A stretch of DNA of 64,000 nucleotides, taken from the NCBI GenBank assembly GCA_019638025.1, contig JAHBUO010000005.1, positions 17,917 through 81,916 on the forward strand. The letters run 5' to 3'. The stretch comes from Ignavibacteriaceae bacterium (GTDB lineage: Bacteria > Bacteroidota > Ignavibacteria > Ignavibacteriales > Ignavibacteriaceae). This document shows positions 17,478 through 26,124 of the stretch, piece by piece (position 1 is the stretch's first letter; every line of letters begins with the position of its first letter). The notes beneath the pieces were generated by a model. The model was not told the DNA's origin. It searched no databases and saw only the letters and a list, made by a program, of their open reading frames with translations. The position numbers and the translations under genes are program-made.

Positions 17478-19343
17478 TTATGAATATTTTTGTTCGATGA
17501 ATTTTTTCTCTTGGTTTAATTCACTATTCTCTCGCATTAACTCAATTTGCAATTTTTCATCTTTAACTGATTTAATCTGTTCAAAGTTGTCTCTAATGCT
17601 TTGTTCAATAGGGATTAACTTAATTTTTCTAACTAGGTCTTTAGCATGTTTTATAGCACTTTTTTCATTTTCTATTACATTATTTGAGTCCCATTTATCA
17701 CTTATCCGATACTTATCAACACTCAATTCAATACAATATTTTTGGAGTGTTTCATCATTCAATTTTGCAAGCAGACTATTGACATTAAAATAGTCAACGC
17801 TCTGATTCATTGTTCTTACCAACTCAAAAATCTTTTTGTGTTCAATTAGATAAAAATCTTCTACATCTATATTTTCAAATATGTAATCTAATATTGAAGA
17901 CTTTCCTTCCAACAAAATTTGAAGTATCTCTTTTTCAAGTTTCAGTAAAGGTTTTAACTCTTTTTCTCTTTCCGAAACGCTCTTGTCAATGAGTTGAAGT
18001 GCTTCTTCTTTTGAAACAGTTTTATCAACCCTACCAGTTTCTCTTGCTAAATTCTTAAGAACTTTTTCGGTTTCAGATTCAAGCAACTTCTCCCGAAGAT
18101 TAAATTTTTCAGCAAGCGATTTAATCAGCATACTCCTTTTTAACTCATCTGAAATTAATCCGATGGGCTTAACCAATTCACGGATTGCTTCTGTTGATGA
18201 AACCGGATCTGCAAACTTTCCACTCGATTCATAAATGGAAAACTGATACTCCAAAAAATTTACAGCTCTCTGTATACAATTTAAAAACTCATCTTTTCCA
18301 AACTTTTGAACAAAGGAGTCGGGATCTTCACCGGCGGGGAGAGATACAATTTTGATATTCATATCTTGCTTAAGCAAAATCTCGATACTCCTCATCGAAG
18401 CTTTTATTCCAGCATTATCAGCATCAAATAAAAGTACAACATTTTTAGTATATCTCGAGAGTAATTGAACTTGGTCTTCTGTTAATGCGGTACCCGAAAC
18501 TGCTACAACATTTTTAATCCCATGTTGATGAAGTGAAATCAAATCCATGTAACCTTCAACCAACAAAGCTGAATTCAATTTTCTGATTTCATCTTTAGAG
18601 TGAGACAAACCATAAAGAATCCGACCTTTAAAATAAATTTTTGATTCAGGAGAATTGATGTATTTCGCCATATTGTCAGAAGTCTCAAAAACTCTTCCGG
18701 CAAATGCAATAACCCTTCCGTTTGGAGAAAAGATTGGAAAGATTAGCCTATTACTAAATCTATCATACAAAACGCCTTTATCAGTCCTACCGATTAAACC
18801 AAGTTCGATTGCTTTTTCAATGTCAATTTTCTTCTCGAGAAGGTGGTTAACCAATGCATCACGCTTTGTCTGAGCATAACCTAAACCAAACGAGCGTATA
18901 GAATTTATTTTAATTTTTCGATTATCGAAATAAAGTCTACCTCTTTCCCCCTCAGCAGATTTCAATAGATTATTAGAAAAGAATCTTGCAGCTTCTTCAT
19001 TTATATCAAATAAGACTTCAGTTTCAGACTGAACGCCAAACTTATTTTCTTCATATTCAATGTTAATTCCTAAATCACCGGCGATTTCTTGAATTGCCTC
19101 AACATACGAAATCTTCTTATAACTCATCAAAAACTTAAAAACATTCCCACCTTCTTGACACCCGAAACAGTAATAAATTTGCTTTTCTGAGTTAACGGTA
19201 AAAGATGGAGTTTTTTCGTTGTGAAATGGGCATAATCCGACATAGTTTTTCCCACGCTTACGGAGTTGTACAAACTGCCCGACAAAATCAACTATATCTG
19301 CGGAGTGTAATATTTCTTCAACTTTTTGTTCAGGGATTCTCAT
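17478..19343 (-). CDS. dnaG: DNA primase
   Basis: Synthesises RNA primers for replication. The 621 residues comprise a CHC2 zinc-binding domain (Cys38, His41, Cys59, Cys62: GLCPFHNEKTPSF ... YYCFGCQEGG), a primase core, a Toprim domain with LVEGYMD and LLFDADNAG, and a C-terminal helical region that should bind the DnaB helicase. ATG is at 19341-19343; no SD is visible, but the TATCTTTG promoter gives a leader of about 20 nt. It is the first gene of an operon with the ferredoxin and GGR-type reductase, instead of the usual rpsU/rpoD partners. Confidence 0.97.
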   Translation of the reverse strand: MRIPEQKVEEILHSADIVDFVGQFVQLRKRGKNYVGLCPFHNEKTPSFTVNSEKQIYYCFGCQEGGNVFKFLMSYKKISYVEAIQEIAGDLGINIEYEENKFGVQSETEVLFDINEEAARFFSNNLLKSAEGERGRLYFDNRKIKINSIRSFGLGYAQTKRDALVNHLLEKKIDIEKAIELGLIGRTDKGVLYDRFSNRLIFPIFSPNGRVIAFAGRVFETSDNMAKYINSPESKIYFKGRILYGLSHSKDEIRKLNSALLVEGYMDLISLHQHGIKNVVAVSGTALTEDQVQLLSRYTKNVVLLFDADNAGIKASMRSIEILLKQDMNIKIVSLPAGEDPDSFVQKFGKDEFLNCIQRAVNFLEYQFSIYESSGKFADPVSSTEAIRELVKPIGLISDELKRSMLIKSLAEKFNLREKLLESETEKVLKNLARETGRVDKTVSKEEALQLIDKSVSEREKELKPLLKLEKEILQILLEGKSSILDYIFENIDVEDFYLIEHKKIFELVRTMNQSVDYFNVNSLLAKLNDETLQKYCIELSVDKYRISDKWDSNNVIENEKSAIKHAKDLVRKIKLIPIEQSIRDNFEQIKSVKDEKLQIELMRENSELNQEKKFIEQKYS

Positions 19344-19370
19344 TTAATTAACTTAGTTTTTGAATTGATG

Positions 19371-19404
19371 CAAAGATAATCAAAACTACTCATTCAAATA
19401 CAAA
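19371..19404 (-). promoter_or_regulatory. Promoter of dnaG (TATCTTTG -7, TTTG -33)
   Basis: An exact TATCTTTG at 19371-19378 (minus strand) with TTTG at 19401-19404, separated by 22 bp, close to the Bacteroidetes spacing of 19-21. The predicted transcription start is near 19364, about 20 nt ahead of the dnaG ATG. Confidence 0.6.
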
Positions 19405-19419
19405 TATGATATTGAGTTA

Positions 19420-19451
19420 TTTTTCACTTTATTATCGATTGAGTATATTTG
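19420..19451 (+). promoter_or_regulatory. Promoter of the DJ-1/ispG operon (TATATTTG -7)
   Basis: TATATTTG at 19444-19451 matches the TAnnTTTG consensus, with a T-rich partial -33 (TTTT, 19420-19423) 20 bp upstream. Transcription from about 19458 would give a short leader carrying the AAAAGGA SD and the ATT start at 19477. It is divergent from and interleaved with the dnaG promoter. Confidence 0.45.
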
Positions 19452-19476
19452 AAAAGGTGAATAAAAGGATAAAAAT

Positions 19477-20004
19477 ATTAATCAATTCATAAAAAATAGT
19501 GTTCTTCTGTTTTTAGCAAAGTCCGACTTTAGCGAGGAAGAATATCTTACCATAAAGTCTAGCCTCGCTTCAAAAAGATTTATCATTTTTGTAACATCAG
19601 ATGCTTCCGAATATTGCATTGGCACATCAGGCTTGAAGGTAAAGAATGATGTTAGTATTCTTAATGTAAACCCAAATAATTTTTCTGCTTTAATAATTAT
19701 TGGTGGAAATGGAATAAGAAAGTACTCTGAACACTTATCACTTCAAAAAATTATTCAAAATTTTTATTCGAAGAAGAAAGTAATCGGAGCGATTTGTGCA
19801 GCACCACTAATTTTAGCAACTTCAGGAGCATTAAAAAGTCACTCGGCGACTTGTTTTCCTCTGAATAAAATGGAACTTATAAAGAATGGAATTGATTTTA
19901 AAGATAATGGAGTTGTAATTGATAGGAATATTGTAACGGCTTCCGATTCTTCCCAAAGTCAAAATTTTATTAATTCAATAATTATGATACTAAACTCAAA
20001 ATAG
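19477..20004 (+). CDS. DJ-1/PfpI-family protein with probable ATT start
   Basis: A class I glutamine-amidotransferase-like protein of the DJ-1/ThiJ/PfpI family. The nucleophile elbow with Cys is AICAAPLILATSG, preceded by the strand ALIIIGGNG. The frame is open from a TAA at 19462-19464 and encodes coherent N-terminal sequence (NSVLLFLAKSDFSEEEY, then KRFIIFVTSD) well upstream of the first conventional start (TTG at 19633). No ATG or GTG is available; ATT at 19477 sits 7 nt after SD AAAAGGA and about 19 nt after a predicted transcription start. The usual N-terminal Glu motif (EGFEE) is not conserved. ispG starts 6 nt downstream. The function is unknown; a slightly degraded gene is the alternative. 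Confidence 0.7.
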   Translation: MNQFIKNSVLLFLAKSDFSEEEYLTIKSSLASKRFIIFVTSDASEYCIGTSGLKVKNDVSILNVNPNNFSALIIIGGNGIRKYSEHLSLQKIIQNFYSKKKVIGAICAAPLILATSGALKSHSATCFPLNKMELIKNGIDFKDNGVVIDRNIVTASDSSQSQNFINSIIMILNSK

Positions 20005-20010
20005 TCTGAG

Positions 20011-21981
20011 ATGATGAACAAAAAAATTAACGATATAAAAAGATACTGTGAAAGTTTAACTCAATACAAGCGATATAAAACTCGTGAAGTTTACATTGGG
20101 GATGTTCCACTTGGTGGAAATAACCCAATTCGTATTCAATCAATGACTACTACTGACACCATGAATACTAGCGCTACAGTTGAACAATCCATTCGAATGA
20201 TTGAAGCCGGAAGTGAATATATAAGAATCACTGCCCCAAGCATAAATGAAGCAAAAAATTTAGATTCGATTAAAAAAGAACTTCGTAAAAGAGGATACAC
20301 TGCTCCTTTAATTGCAGATATCCACTTTACACCAAATGCCGCAGAAATGGCTGCCCGAATTGTAGAAAAAGTGAGAGTGAATCCGGGCAATTATGTTGAT
20401 AAAAAAAAATTTGAAACTATCGAATATTCCAATGCTCAGTACGAAGCCGAAATAGAAAGAATCCGCGAAAGATTTTCACCTCTCGTAAAAATTTGTAAGG
20501 AATACGGAACCGCAATGCGAATCGGTACAAATCATGGTTCTCTTTCTGACCGCATTATGAGCCGTTACGGAGATAGTCCACTCGGTATGGTTGAGTCAGC
20601 ATTGGAGTTTTTGCGAATATGTGAAGGCCTGGATTATCACAATATTGTTCTCTCAATGAAAGCAAGTAATCCACAAGTTATGGTTCAAGCTTATCGTCTT
20701 CTGATAAATAAAATGGAGGCTGAAGGGATGAATTATCCACTTCATTTAGGAGTTACCGAAGCCGGGGATGGTGAAGATGGGCGGATTAAATCTGCTGTCG
20801 GAATAGGTTCTTTATTGGAAGACGGAATTGGAGATACTATTCGGGTTTCTTTAACGGAAGACCCTGAATTCGAACCACCAGTCGCAAAAGCTTTAGTAAA
20901 TAGGTATGAGAATAGAAGTTCTCATAAGCTGATTATCCCTATCGATTCTAATCCCATCAATCCATTTGATTACTCTCGAAGAACTTCATCGGAAGCACTT
21001 GGTATAGGGGGTTCAAATGTTCCAAGAGTTTTTGCTGATTATAGTGTCACCGGAATTAATCACTATTCTGAGCTTGAACAAATTGGCTACTTCTACGATG
21101 AAGTTACTGATAAATGGTCAATGAATGATATGGCTTCTGATTTTGTTTTTCTTGGCAATCAGAAAATTAATTTTGATATACCAAATGGATTAAAGGCTGT
21201 TTATAATTTCTCTCATTGGAAAAATTCTTCAATAAACGAAAAAGGTTATCCCCTCTTTACAATTGATGAATACAAAAAATGGAATAACGACGGCTCAATT
21301 TTTAACTTTGTTATTCTAACAATAGATGATTTAAGTGATGAAAATTTTAACCTAATCAAAAATGATTCTTCACTGATATTAATAATTCAGACCACCAATT
21401 CACATGCAATGGCTGAACTTAGAAGAATATTTTTCGAACTAATAAAAAAGCAGATTCATAATCCGGTAATCATCAAAAGAAAATATGACGAGTCGAATTT
21501 TGAGAATTTTATGCTTCATTCAGCAACAGATGTTGGCTCCCTTCTAATCGATGGTTTTGGTGATGGAATATTTTTAATGAGTGATTCAAAAAATTTCGGT
21601 TTAAAGGAGATAAATAGAATTTCTTTTGGTATACTACAAGCAGCACGAGTGAGAATTTCTAAGACAGAGTACATTGCATGCCCTTCTTGCGGAAGAACTC
21701 TTTTCGATTTAATGGAAACAACGGACAAAATCAGAAAAAGAACTGAGCACTTAAAGGGAGTAAAGATTGCAATAATGGGTTGCATTGTGAACGGACCGGG
21801 AGAAATGGCTGATGCTGATTATGGCTATGTAGGATCAGGTATTGGAAAAATAACGTTATATAGAAATAAAGATATTGTTCGAAGAAGTATCGATACCGAA
21901 TATGCAGTTGACCAGTTAATTGAATTAATAAAACAAGATGGTCGTTGGATTGAACCAACTTTTCAAAAAAATATGGCTTAA
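20011..21981 (+). CDS. ispG: 4-hydroxy-3-methylbut-2-enyl-diphosphate synthase, long form
   Basis: Catalyses the penultimate step of the MEP isoprenoid pathway, a [4Fe-4S] enzyme also called GcpE. At 656 residues it is the long, three-domain form found in Bacteroidetes/Chlorobi and plants: the TIM barrel (to about 300; NPIRIQSMTTTDTMNT), an inserted central domain (about 320-540) and the cluster domain with Cys557, Cys560 (CPSCGRTLFD), Cys591 (MGCIVNGPGE) and Glu598. The start is tandem ATG at 20011, 6 nt after the DJ-1 gene. A terminator lies 120 bp downstream. It supplies isoprenoids used by the GGR-type reductase encoded on the other side of this promoter region. Confidence 0.96.
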   Translation: MMNKKINDIKRYCESLTQYKRYKTREVYIGDVPLGGNNPIRIQSMTTTDTMNTSATVEQSIRMIEAGSEYIRITAPSINEAKNLDSIKKELRKRGYTAPLIADIHFTPNAAEMAARIVEKVRVNPGNYVDKKKFETIEYSNAQYEAEIERIRERFSPLVKICKEYGTAMRIGTNHGSLSDRIMSRYGDSPLGMVESALEFLRICEGLDYHNIVLSMKASNPQVMVQAYRLLINKMEAEGMNYPLHLGVTEAGDGEDGRIKSAVGIGSLLEDGIGDTIRVSLTEDPEFEPPVAKALVNRYENRSSHKLIIPIDSNPINPFDYSRRTSSEALGIGGSNVPRVFADYSVTGINHYSELEQIGYFYDEVTDKWSMNDMASDFVFLGNQKINFDIPNGLKAVYNFSHWKNSSINEKGYPLFTIDEYKKWNNDGSIFNFVILTIDDLSDENFNLIKNDSSLILIIQTTNSHAMAELRRIFFELIKKQIHNPVIIKRKYDESNFENFMLHSATDVGSLLIDGFGDGIFLMSDSKNFGLKEINRISFGILQAARVRISKTEYIACPSCGRTLFDLMETTDKIRKRTEHLKGVKIAIMGCIVNGPGEMADADYGYVGSGIGKITLYRNKDIVRRSIDTEYAVDQLIELIKQDGRWIEPTFQKNMA

Positions 21982-22104
21982 TTCTTGATAATTATTTCTC
22001 AATCTTTTATCTTAGCAACATGAAAATAAAGTTATGTAAACGGTTTTATAAAAATAGGCTCAGTGCAAAAAAATTATCACAAGAGAACAGGAATTAAAAT
22101 TATA

Positions 22105-22139
22105 AAAATGCACTTCTTCATCTGAAGTGCATTTTTTTT
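22105..22139 (+). terminator. Rho-independent terminator abutting the next start codon
   Basis: A 12-bp stem, AAAATGCACTTC/GAAGTGCATTTT with a 7-nt loop, is followed by TTTT. The U-tract ends 3 nt before the ATG of the Nif3-family gene at 22143. It terminates ispG; because of its position it could also act as an attenuator or translation block for the next gene. Confidence 0.85.
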
Positions 22140-22142
22140 GTT

Positions 22143-23258
22143 ATGAATTGTAAAATACTATCTAAATTTATTGAAGAATGGGCTCCGCTTGGAGCTGCTT
22201 GGAGCAAAGACAATGTCGGGCTCCAGGTCGGAAAGCTAGAGAGGAACATAAAGAATGTTCTTTTAACTCTCGACATAAACGATGAGGTTGCAGACGAGGC
22301 ACTTAAAAAAGACTGCAACCTAATCATCTCACACCACCCACTACTTTTTTATCCCATAAAAAAATTAAATTTAGACTCTGACCCCAAATCCAAATTAATC
22401 GAAAAACTTATCTTAAACCGAACAACCGCAATTTCTTACCATACAAATCTTGATTTCACAAAAGATGGAGTGAGTTTCGAACTTGCCAAAAAGCTTGACC
22501 TTAATAATATTGAATTTCTGGCTCCGTCTGAATCTAGCAGAAAAAAAGTTGTTGTCTATGTTCCTAGAAATTCAGTCGACACTGTTTCAAGGGCCTTATT
22601 TGAAGCCGGTGGAGGCATAATTGGTAATTATGAAAAATGCAGCAATCAAATTGAAATTAAGGGAACATTTCTAGGCAACGACGATAGTAATCCAACTCTC
22701 GGTGAAAAGGGAAATTTCGAAATTGTTGATGAAGTAAGATTAGAAGCAGTCTTCGATAATTGGAATATTTCTAGAGCAGTTAAAGCAATTAAGGAATTTC
22801 ATCCATTTGAAGAACCTGCCTTTGAAATTTATAATTTAGAGAATGATAATTTTCAATATGGCTCGGGTGCTGTTGGAAATTTAGAACGAGATTTAAGTCA
22901 AGAAGAATTCCTTAATCTTGTTGCTATAAAACTGAACTTGAAGAACCTCCGATATTGTAAAGGTTCCGGCAGAAGAATAAAACGAATCGCTGTTTGTGGT
23001 GGTTCCGGAAGTGATTTATTAAATAGAGCAATCAGCATCAATGCTGAAGCGTTCATTACTGCAGATATTAAATATCACACATTTCAGGAAGCTGAAGGTA
23101 AAATTTGCTTAATTGATGCGGGGCATTTTGAAACTGAATACCCGATTTTATTTGAATTGAAAAAAAGATTAGAAGGTTTATTCAAAGAGAATAATGAAGA
23201 GATAAAAGTTTTTATTTCTGAAAGTAAAACCAATCCAATCGAATATTTAAAAACATAA
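22143..23258 (+). CDS. Nif3-like dinuclear metal-centre hexameric protein (YqfO/YbgI family)
   Basis: A 371-residue Nif3/YqfO-type protein with the central insert domain of the long bacterial form (about 125-245). Metal-binding segments are ISHHPLLF (His64, His65), SYHTNLDF near 100 and the C-terminal DAGHFETEYP. The family has been proposed to have GTP cyclohydrolase I type 2-like activity, but its role is unsettled. The start at 22143 is required, because conserved sequence (IEEWAPLGAAWSKDNVGLQVG-like) begins within ten residues. It stands only 3 nt after a terminator T-tract. It is likely cotranscribed with the zinc-ribbon gene 14 nt downstream. Confidence 0.92.
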   Translation: MNCKILSKFIEEWAPLGAAWSKDNVGLQVGKLERNIKNVLLTLDINDEVADEALKKDCNLIISHHPLLFYPIKKLNLDSDPKSKLIEKLILNRTTAISYHTNLDFTKDGVSFELAKKLDLNNIEFLAPSESSRKKVVVYVPRNSVDTVSRALFEAGGGIIGNYEKCSNQIEIKGTFLGNDDSNPTLGEKGNFEIVDEVRLEAVFDNWNISRAVKAIKEFHPFEEPAFEIYNLENDNFQYGSGAVGNLERDLSQEEFLNLVAIKLNLKNLRYCKGSGRRIKRIAVCGGSGSDLLNRAISINAEAFITADIKYHTFQEAEGKICLIDAGHFETEYPILFELKKRLEGLFKENNEEIKVFISESKTNPIEYLKT

Positions 23259-23272
23259 AAGGAGTCCTTAAA

Positions 23273-23998
23273 TTGATAAATAGATTAACATCGCTTTATA
23301 AATTACAACTTATAGATGATCAACTGGATGAGCTCGAAGAACTTCGTGGCGATCTTCCGCTGGCTGTCCAAAATCTCGAAAATCGAATGAACGATATTTC
23401 AAGAACAATTACTGAAAAGCAAACCGAGCAACAAGAATCAATCGAAAAACGCGATAAGAATGAAAAAGAAGTTGATCGTATTCTCGAAAATCAGAAGAAA
23501 TTCAAAGCTCAGTTATTTTCAGTAAGAAATAACAAAGAGTATGATGCTCTTACAAAAGAGATTGATCATTCAGATGAAGTTGTAAAGCGATTAAGTATGG
23601 AGAATGATGCTTTAGCTGATCTAAGCAAAAAGCTGTCGCTAGAGATTGAAGACATAACTCCATTGCTTAACGACTTGCAAAAGGAACTTGAGGATAAGAA
23701 AGCAGACCTTGAGCAAATTGTTAAAACTCACGAAAAAGAAGAAGTAAAGCTTCGAGATGAACGTAAGAGAATTGAGGAAACCGTTAAAAAAGGGGACTAC
23801 TCAGTTTATATGAGAATCCGTAAAGCGAAAAAAGGAAAAGGTGTAGTTACAATAAAAAGATCCGCTTGTTCCGGTTGCCAAAACATAGTACCTTCACAAC
23901 GACAATTAGAAATTAGAAGAAACAATAAATTATTCAACTGCGAATATTGCGGTAGGATTTTAGTTTCTTCAGAAATAGCTGAAGCAGCCGAAGCTTAA
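23273..23998 (+). CDS. Coiled-coil protein with C-terminal C4 zinc ribbon
   Basis: A 241-residue protein: a long antiparallel coiled coil (about 10-180; heptads rich in E, K and L) followed by a C4-type zinc ribbon (CSGCQNIV ... FNCEYCGR). It belongs to the widespread zinc-ribbon family often encoded beside Nif3 genes. The function is unsettled; nucleic-acid or ribosome-related binding has been suggested for relatives. The start is TTG at 23273-23275 with a strong SD AAAGGAG. The Nif3 neighbour, 14 nt upstream, is a conserved partner in many bacteria. Confidence 0.88.
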   Translation: MINRLTSLYKLQLIDDQLDELEELRGDLPLAVQNLENRMNDISRTITEKQTEQQESIEKRDKNEKEVDRILENQKKFKAQLFSVRNNKEYDALTKEIDHSDEVVKRLSMENDALADLSKKLSLEIEDITPLLNDLQKELEDKKADLEQIVKTHEKEEVKLRDERKRIEETVKKGDYSVYMRIRKAKKGKGVVTIKRSACSGCQNIVPSQRQLEIRRNNKLFNCEYCGRILVSSEIAEAAEA

Positions 23999-24020
23999 GA
24001 ATCCTACTTTGACAGATATG

Positions 24021-24056
24021 GGAGTTTAATACAACAATTTTGTATTAACTCCTTTA
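24021..24056 (+). terminator. Probable terminator after the zinc-ribbon gene
   Basis: An imperfect stem, GGAGTTTAATACAA/TTGTATTAACTCC with one bulged T and a 5-nt loop (24021-24052), is followed by only a short TTTA tail, so termination may be weak. Confidence 0.55.
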
Positions 24057-24174
24057 TACGTCAAACAACATCTAATTTCGTATGTCTTACCTTTTAAATA
24101 ATTTTTTACTACATTCTACCAACCTAAAATTTGTAATTTCTTAAACCGATTTCATTTTAGCATTAGGAGGCATT

Positions 24175-24885
24175 ATGAAAGTCAGCGGTTCGTTAGAAAA
24201 AGCAAAAATCTACATCGAAAGACATTCGCAAGAGTCTGATGTAAGCCACAATAAACAAATCGGTCCTTGTATCACAATCTCTCGTCAAGCCGGCGCAGGT
24301 TCCGGAATAATCGCAGAAAAGTTAATTGATTTACTAAAACCAAATTCTAAATTAAGTAAAGAGGAATGGGCTATCTTCGATAAAAATCTGATTGAAAAAG
24401 TTATTGAAGACCATAAATTACCCAAGCAACTTGCAAAATTCATGGGGGAGTCCGAGGAACCTTTTTTGTTGCAGGTTATGAATGAAGTATTTGGAATTCA
24501 TCCACCACTGATTAAACTTCAGCGAAAAACAACCGAAACTATTCTCCGGATTGCAAATAAGGGGAATTGTATAATTATTGGAAGAGGAGCAAACTTTATT
24601 ACTTCATACTTAAAAAATTGTTTTCATGTTAGGTTGGTCGCACCTACTGATTTGCGAATAAAAAATGTGCAGGAGTTTTACGGTAACACCAAACAAGATG
24701 CGATTGATTTTGTAAATAGTGAAGATAAAAAGCGAAACAAATTTATTGACGAACATTATCACAAAGATGCCTCGAATCCGATTTTTTATGATTTAACAAT
24801 TAATACCGGATTATTATCGATTGATGAAACAGCATCAATAATTAGTTCAGCTGTGATGGCTAAGTTTAGTAAATTCTTTTTCTAA
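24175..24885 (+). CDS. Cytidylate-kinase-like family protein
   Basis: A 236-residue P-loop kinase-like protein of the cytidylate-kinase-like family (Cytidylate_kin2). The N-terminal ISRQAGAGSGIIAEKL is the modified P-loop, followed by a conserved AIFDKNLIEKVI segment and CIIIGRGANF. It is distinct from canonical cytidylate kinase, and the physiological substrate is unknown. It has one of the best SD sequences in the window (TTAGGAGG, 5-6 nt before ATG). It is convergent with the HAD phosphatase gene (5 bp gap, no separate terminator). Confidence 0.87.
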   Translation: MKVSGSLEKAKIYIERHSQESDVSHNKQIGPCITISRQAGAGSGIIAEKLIDLLKPNSKLSKEEWAIFDKNLIEKVIEDHKLPKQLAKFMGESEEPFLLQVMNEVFGIHPPLIKLQRKTTETILRIANKGNCIIIGRGANFITSYLKNCFHVRLVAPTDLRIKNVQEFYGNTKQDAIDFVNSEDKKRNKFIDEHYHKDASNPIFYDLTINTGLLSIDETASIISSAVMAKFSKFFF

Positions 24886-24890
24886 ATTTT

Positions 24891-25529
24891 TTAACTGAAA
24901 ATTCGCATAATTGCTGAGCTTGAGTTGACTAGATAATCAGGAGATTCATTTTTGAGTTGGGCTTCGGTTCGGTAGCCGTAAGTCACTAAGCAAGTTTGTG
25001 CATTTGCTGATTTACCACACCTCGAATCATACTCGGTATCGCCTATCATTATTGCTTCTGATGGATTCACATTAAGTTCAGTCAGAATAATTTTAAGTGG
25101 CTCAGGTGAAGGTTTATGAGGAATATTTGGACGCCTTCCCATAATATAATTAAAATATTTTTTTAGCTGAAAATGCCCGAGAATCATTTCAGCTTGTGTT
25201 TGAGCTTTTGTTGTGAGGAGTGCAACTTTTATTTCTTTCTCGACTAGAAAATTTAATAGGTCAGTAACTCCCGGATATAGTGTAGTGTACTCAATAAAAT
25301 GGATGTAAAGTGATTTATAAATTTCAATGTAATTTTCTAAATCATCAACTTTAATTCCCAACTCTTCGAAAATCTCACCAAAGTGTGCTCCAATTCTTTT
25401 ATCAAGTTCATTTTTAGGTAGATTAACTTTTAAACCAAGTTTGTTAAAAGTTTGAATTGCGGTCCTATAAATAGTTTCACTTGAATCTGTGAGAGTACCA
25501 TCTAAGTCAAATACTGCCAGTTTTAACAT
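24891..25529 (-). CDS. HAD-superfamily phosphatase (Gph/PpaX-like)
   Basis: A 212-residue HAD-IA phosphatase. Motif I is AVFDLDGTLTDSS (Asp8, Asp10); a four-helix cap follows; motif II is ALLTTKAQT, motif III the Lys in HKPSPEPLK and motif IV MIGDTEYDSRCG. It is closest to phosphoglycolate phosphatase/PpaX; the substrate is not provable from sequence. The ATG at 25527-25529 overlaps the upstream small zinc-protein gene by 23 nt. It is the last gene of the SDR-to-HAD operon. Confidence 0.9.
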   Translation of the reverse strand: MLKLAVFDLDGTLTDSSETIYRTAIQTFNKLGLKVNLPKNELDKRIGAHFGEIFEELGIKVDDLENYIEIYKSLYIHFIEYTTLYPGVTDLLNFLVEKEIKVALLTTKAQTQAEMILGHFQLKKYFNYIMGRRPNIPHKPSPEPLKIILTELNVNPSEAIMIGDTEYDSRCGKSANAQTCLVTYGYRTEAQLKNESPDYLVNSSSAIMRIFS

Positions 25530-25728
25530 CTTTATTTATCTCTTTCATAATAGCTTCATTGTTTTTATCATTTACTTCTCCTCGACAACACTCATCAATA
25601 TTGGTATGGCAATAAGCACATTCACCATGCCCATGAACCCAGATAATTTCCGTAACATTTCCGCAATACAAACACCTAGTTTCTTGCTTCGGCTTTTTGA
25701 ATGTCATGCATCTAAAATTTTTAATCAA
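25507..25728 (-). CDS. Small cysteine-rich putative zinc-ribbon protein
   Basis: A 73-residue protein, not recognised. Cysteines form CLYC (19/22), CAYC (37/40) and a CC pair (47/48), with histidines in VHGHGEC and CH, consistent with one or two zinc sites. The start is TTG at 25726-25728 with SD GGAGGAG inside the end of the DUF2203 gene, giving an 8-nt overlap; its own 3' end overlaps the HAD gene by 23 nt. Such tight coupling supports a real gene. It may act with its neighbours; no function is inferred. Confidence 0.7.
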   Translation of the reverse strand: MIKNFRCMTFKKPKQETRCLYCGNVTEIIWVHGHGECAYCHTNIDECCRGEVNDKNNEAIMKEINKDVKTGSI

Positions 25729-26101
25729 TATAATACTCCTCCGGAATTAGTTTTCTTCCCTTAAATCCCTCAGCTATTGAATGGTAATATAACAAAACAG
25801 GCTCATCACTTTTCCAACATAAGAATACTTCTTCCCCTTTAATTATTGCCGGAAAATCGACTAATCCAACTTCAAAATTCCAATCCTTGAAATAGCAACC
25901 TAATTCCAATAATTCATTAATATAGTTTTCTATTTTGCTTAAAGATGTTCTGACTATATCATCATTTAAGGTTGCACTTTTATATTCCAATATTCTTTTG
26001 ACACTCTGTCCCTCAGCCAAAATGTCCTCAACAATCTTTTTAACAAGCGGTAAAGTTTTCTTTGCTGTTTTCGGTGTAAAATATTTCTTTTCAGATACCA
26101 T
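25721..26101 (-). CDS. DUF2203 family protein
   Basis: A protein of about 126 residues with the DUF2203 layout: an N-terminal YFTPKTAKKTLPLVKKI helix, a helical middle and the C-terminal signature GLVDFPAI ... FLCWKSDEPVLLYYHSIAEGFKGR. The function is unknown, but the family is well conserved. ATG at 26099-26101 is used; an in-frame GTG at 26108-26110 would add three residues. The gene follows the giant lamin-tail gene by 14-23 nt. Confidence 0.85.
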   Translation of the reverse strand: MVSEKKYFTPKTAKKTLPLVKKIVEDILAEGQSVKRILEYKSATLNDDIVRTSLSKIENYINELLELGCYFKDWNFEVGLVDFPAIIKGEEVFLCWKSDEPVLLYYHSIAEGFKGRKLIPEEYYID

Positions 26102-26124
26102 TTTAATCACTTGCAGAATATTAA

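Noticed and set aside
19633..20004. Short DJ-1 gene beginning at TTG 19633
   Set aside because: It would remove the first beta-alpha unit of the fold; coherent coding sequence and SD lie upstream.
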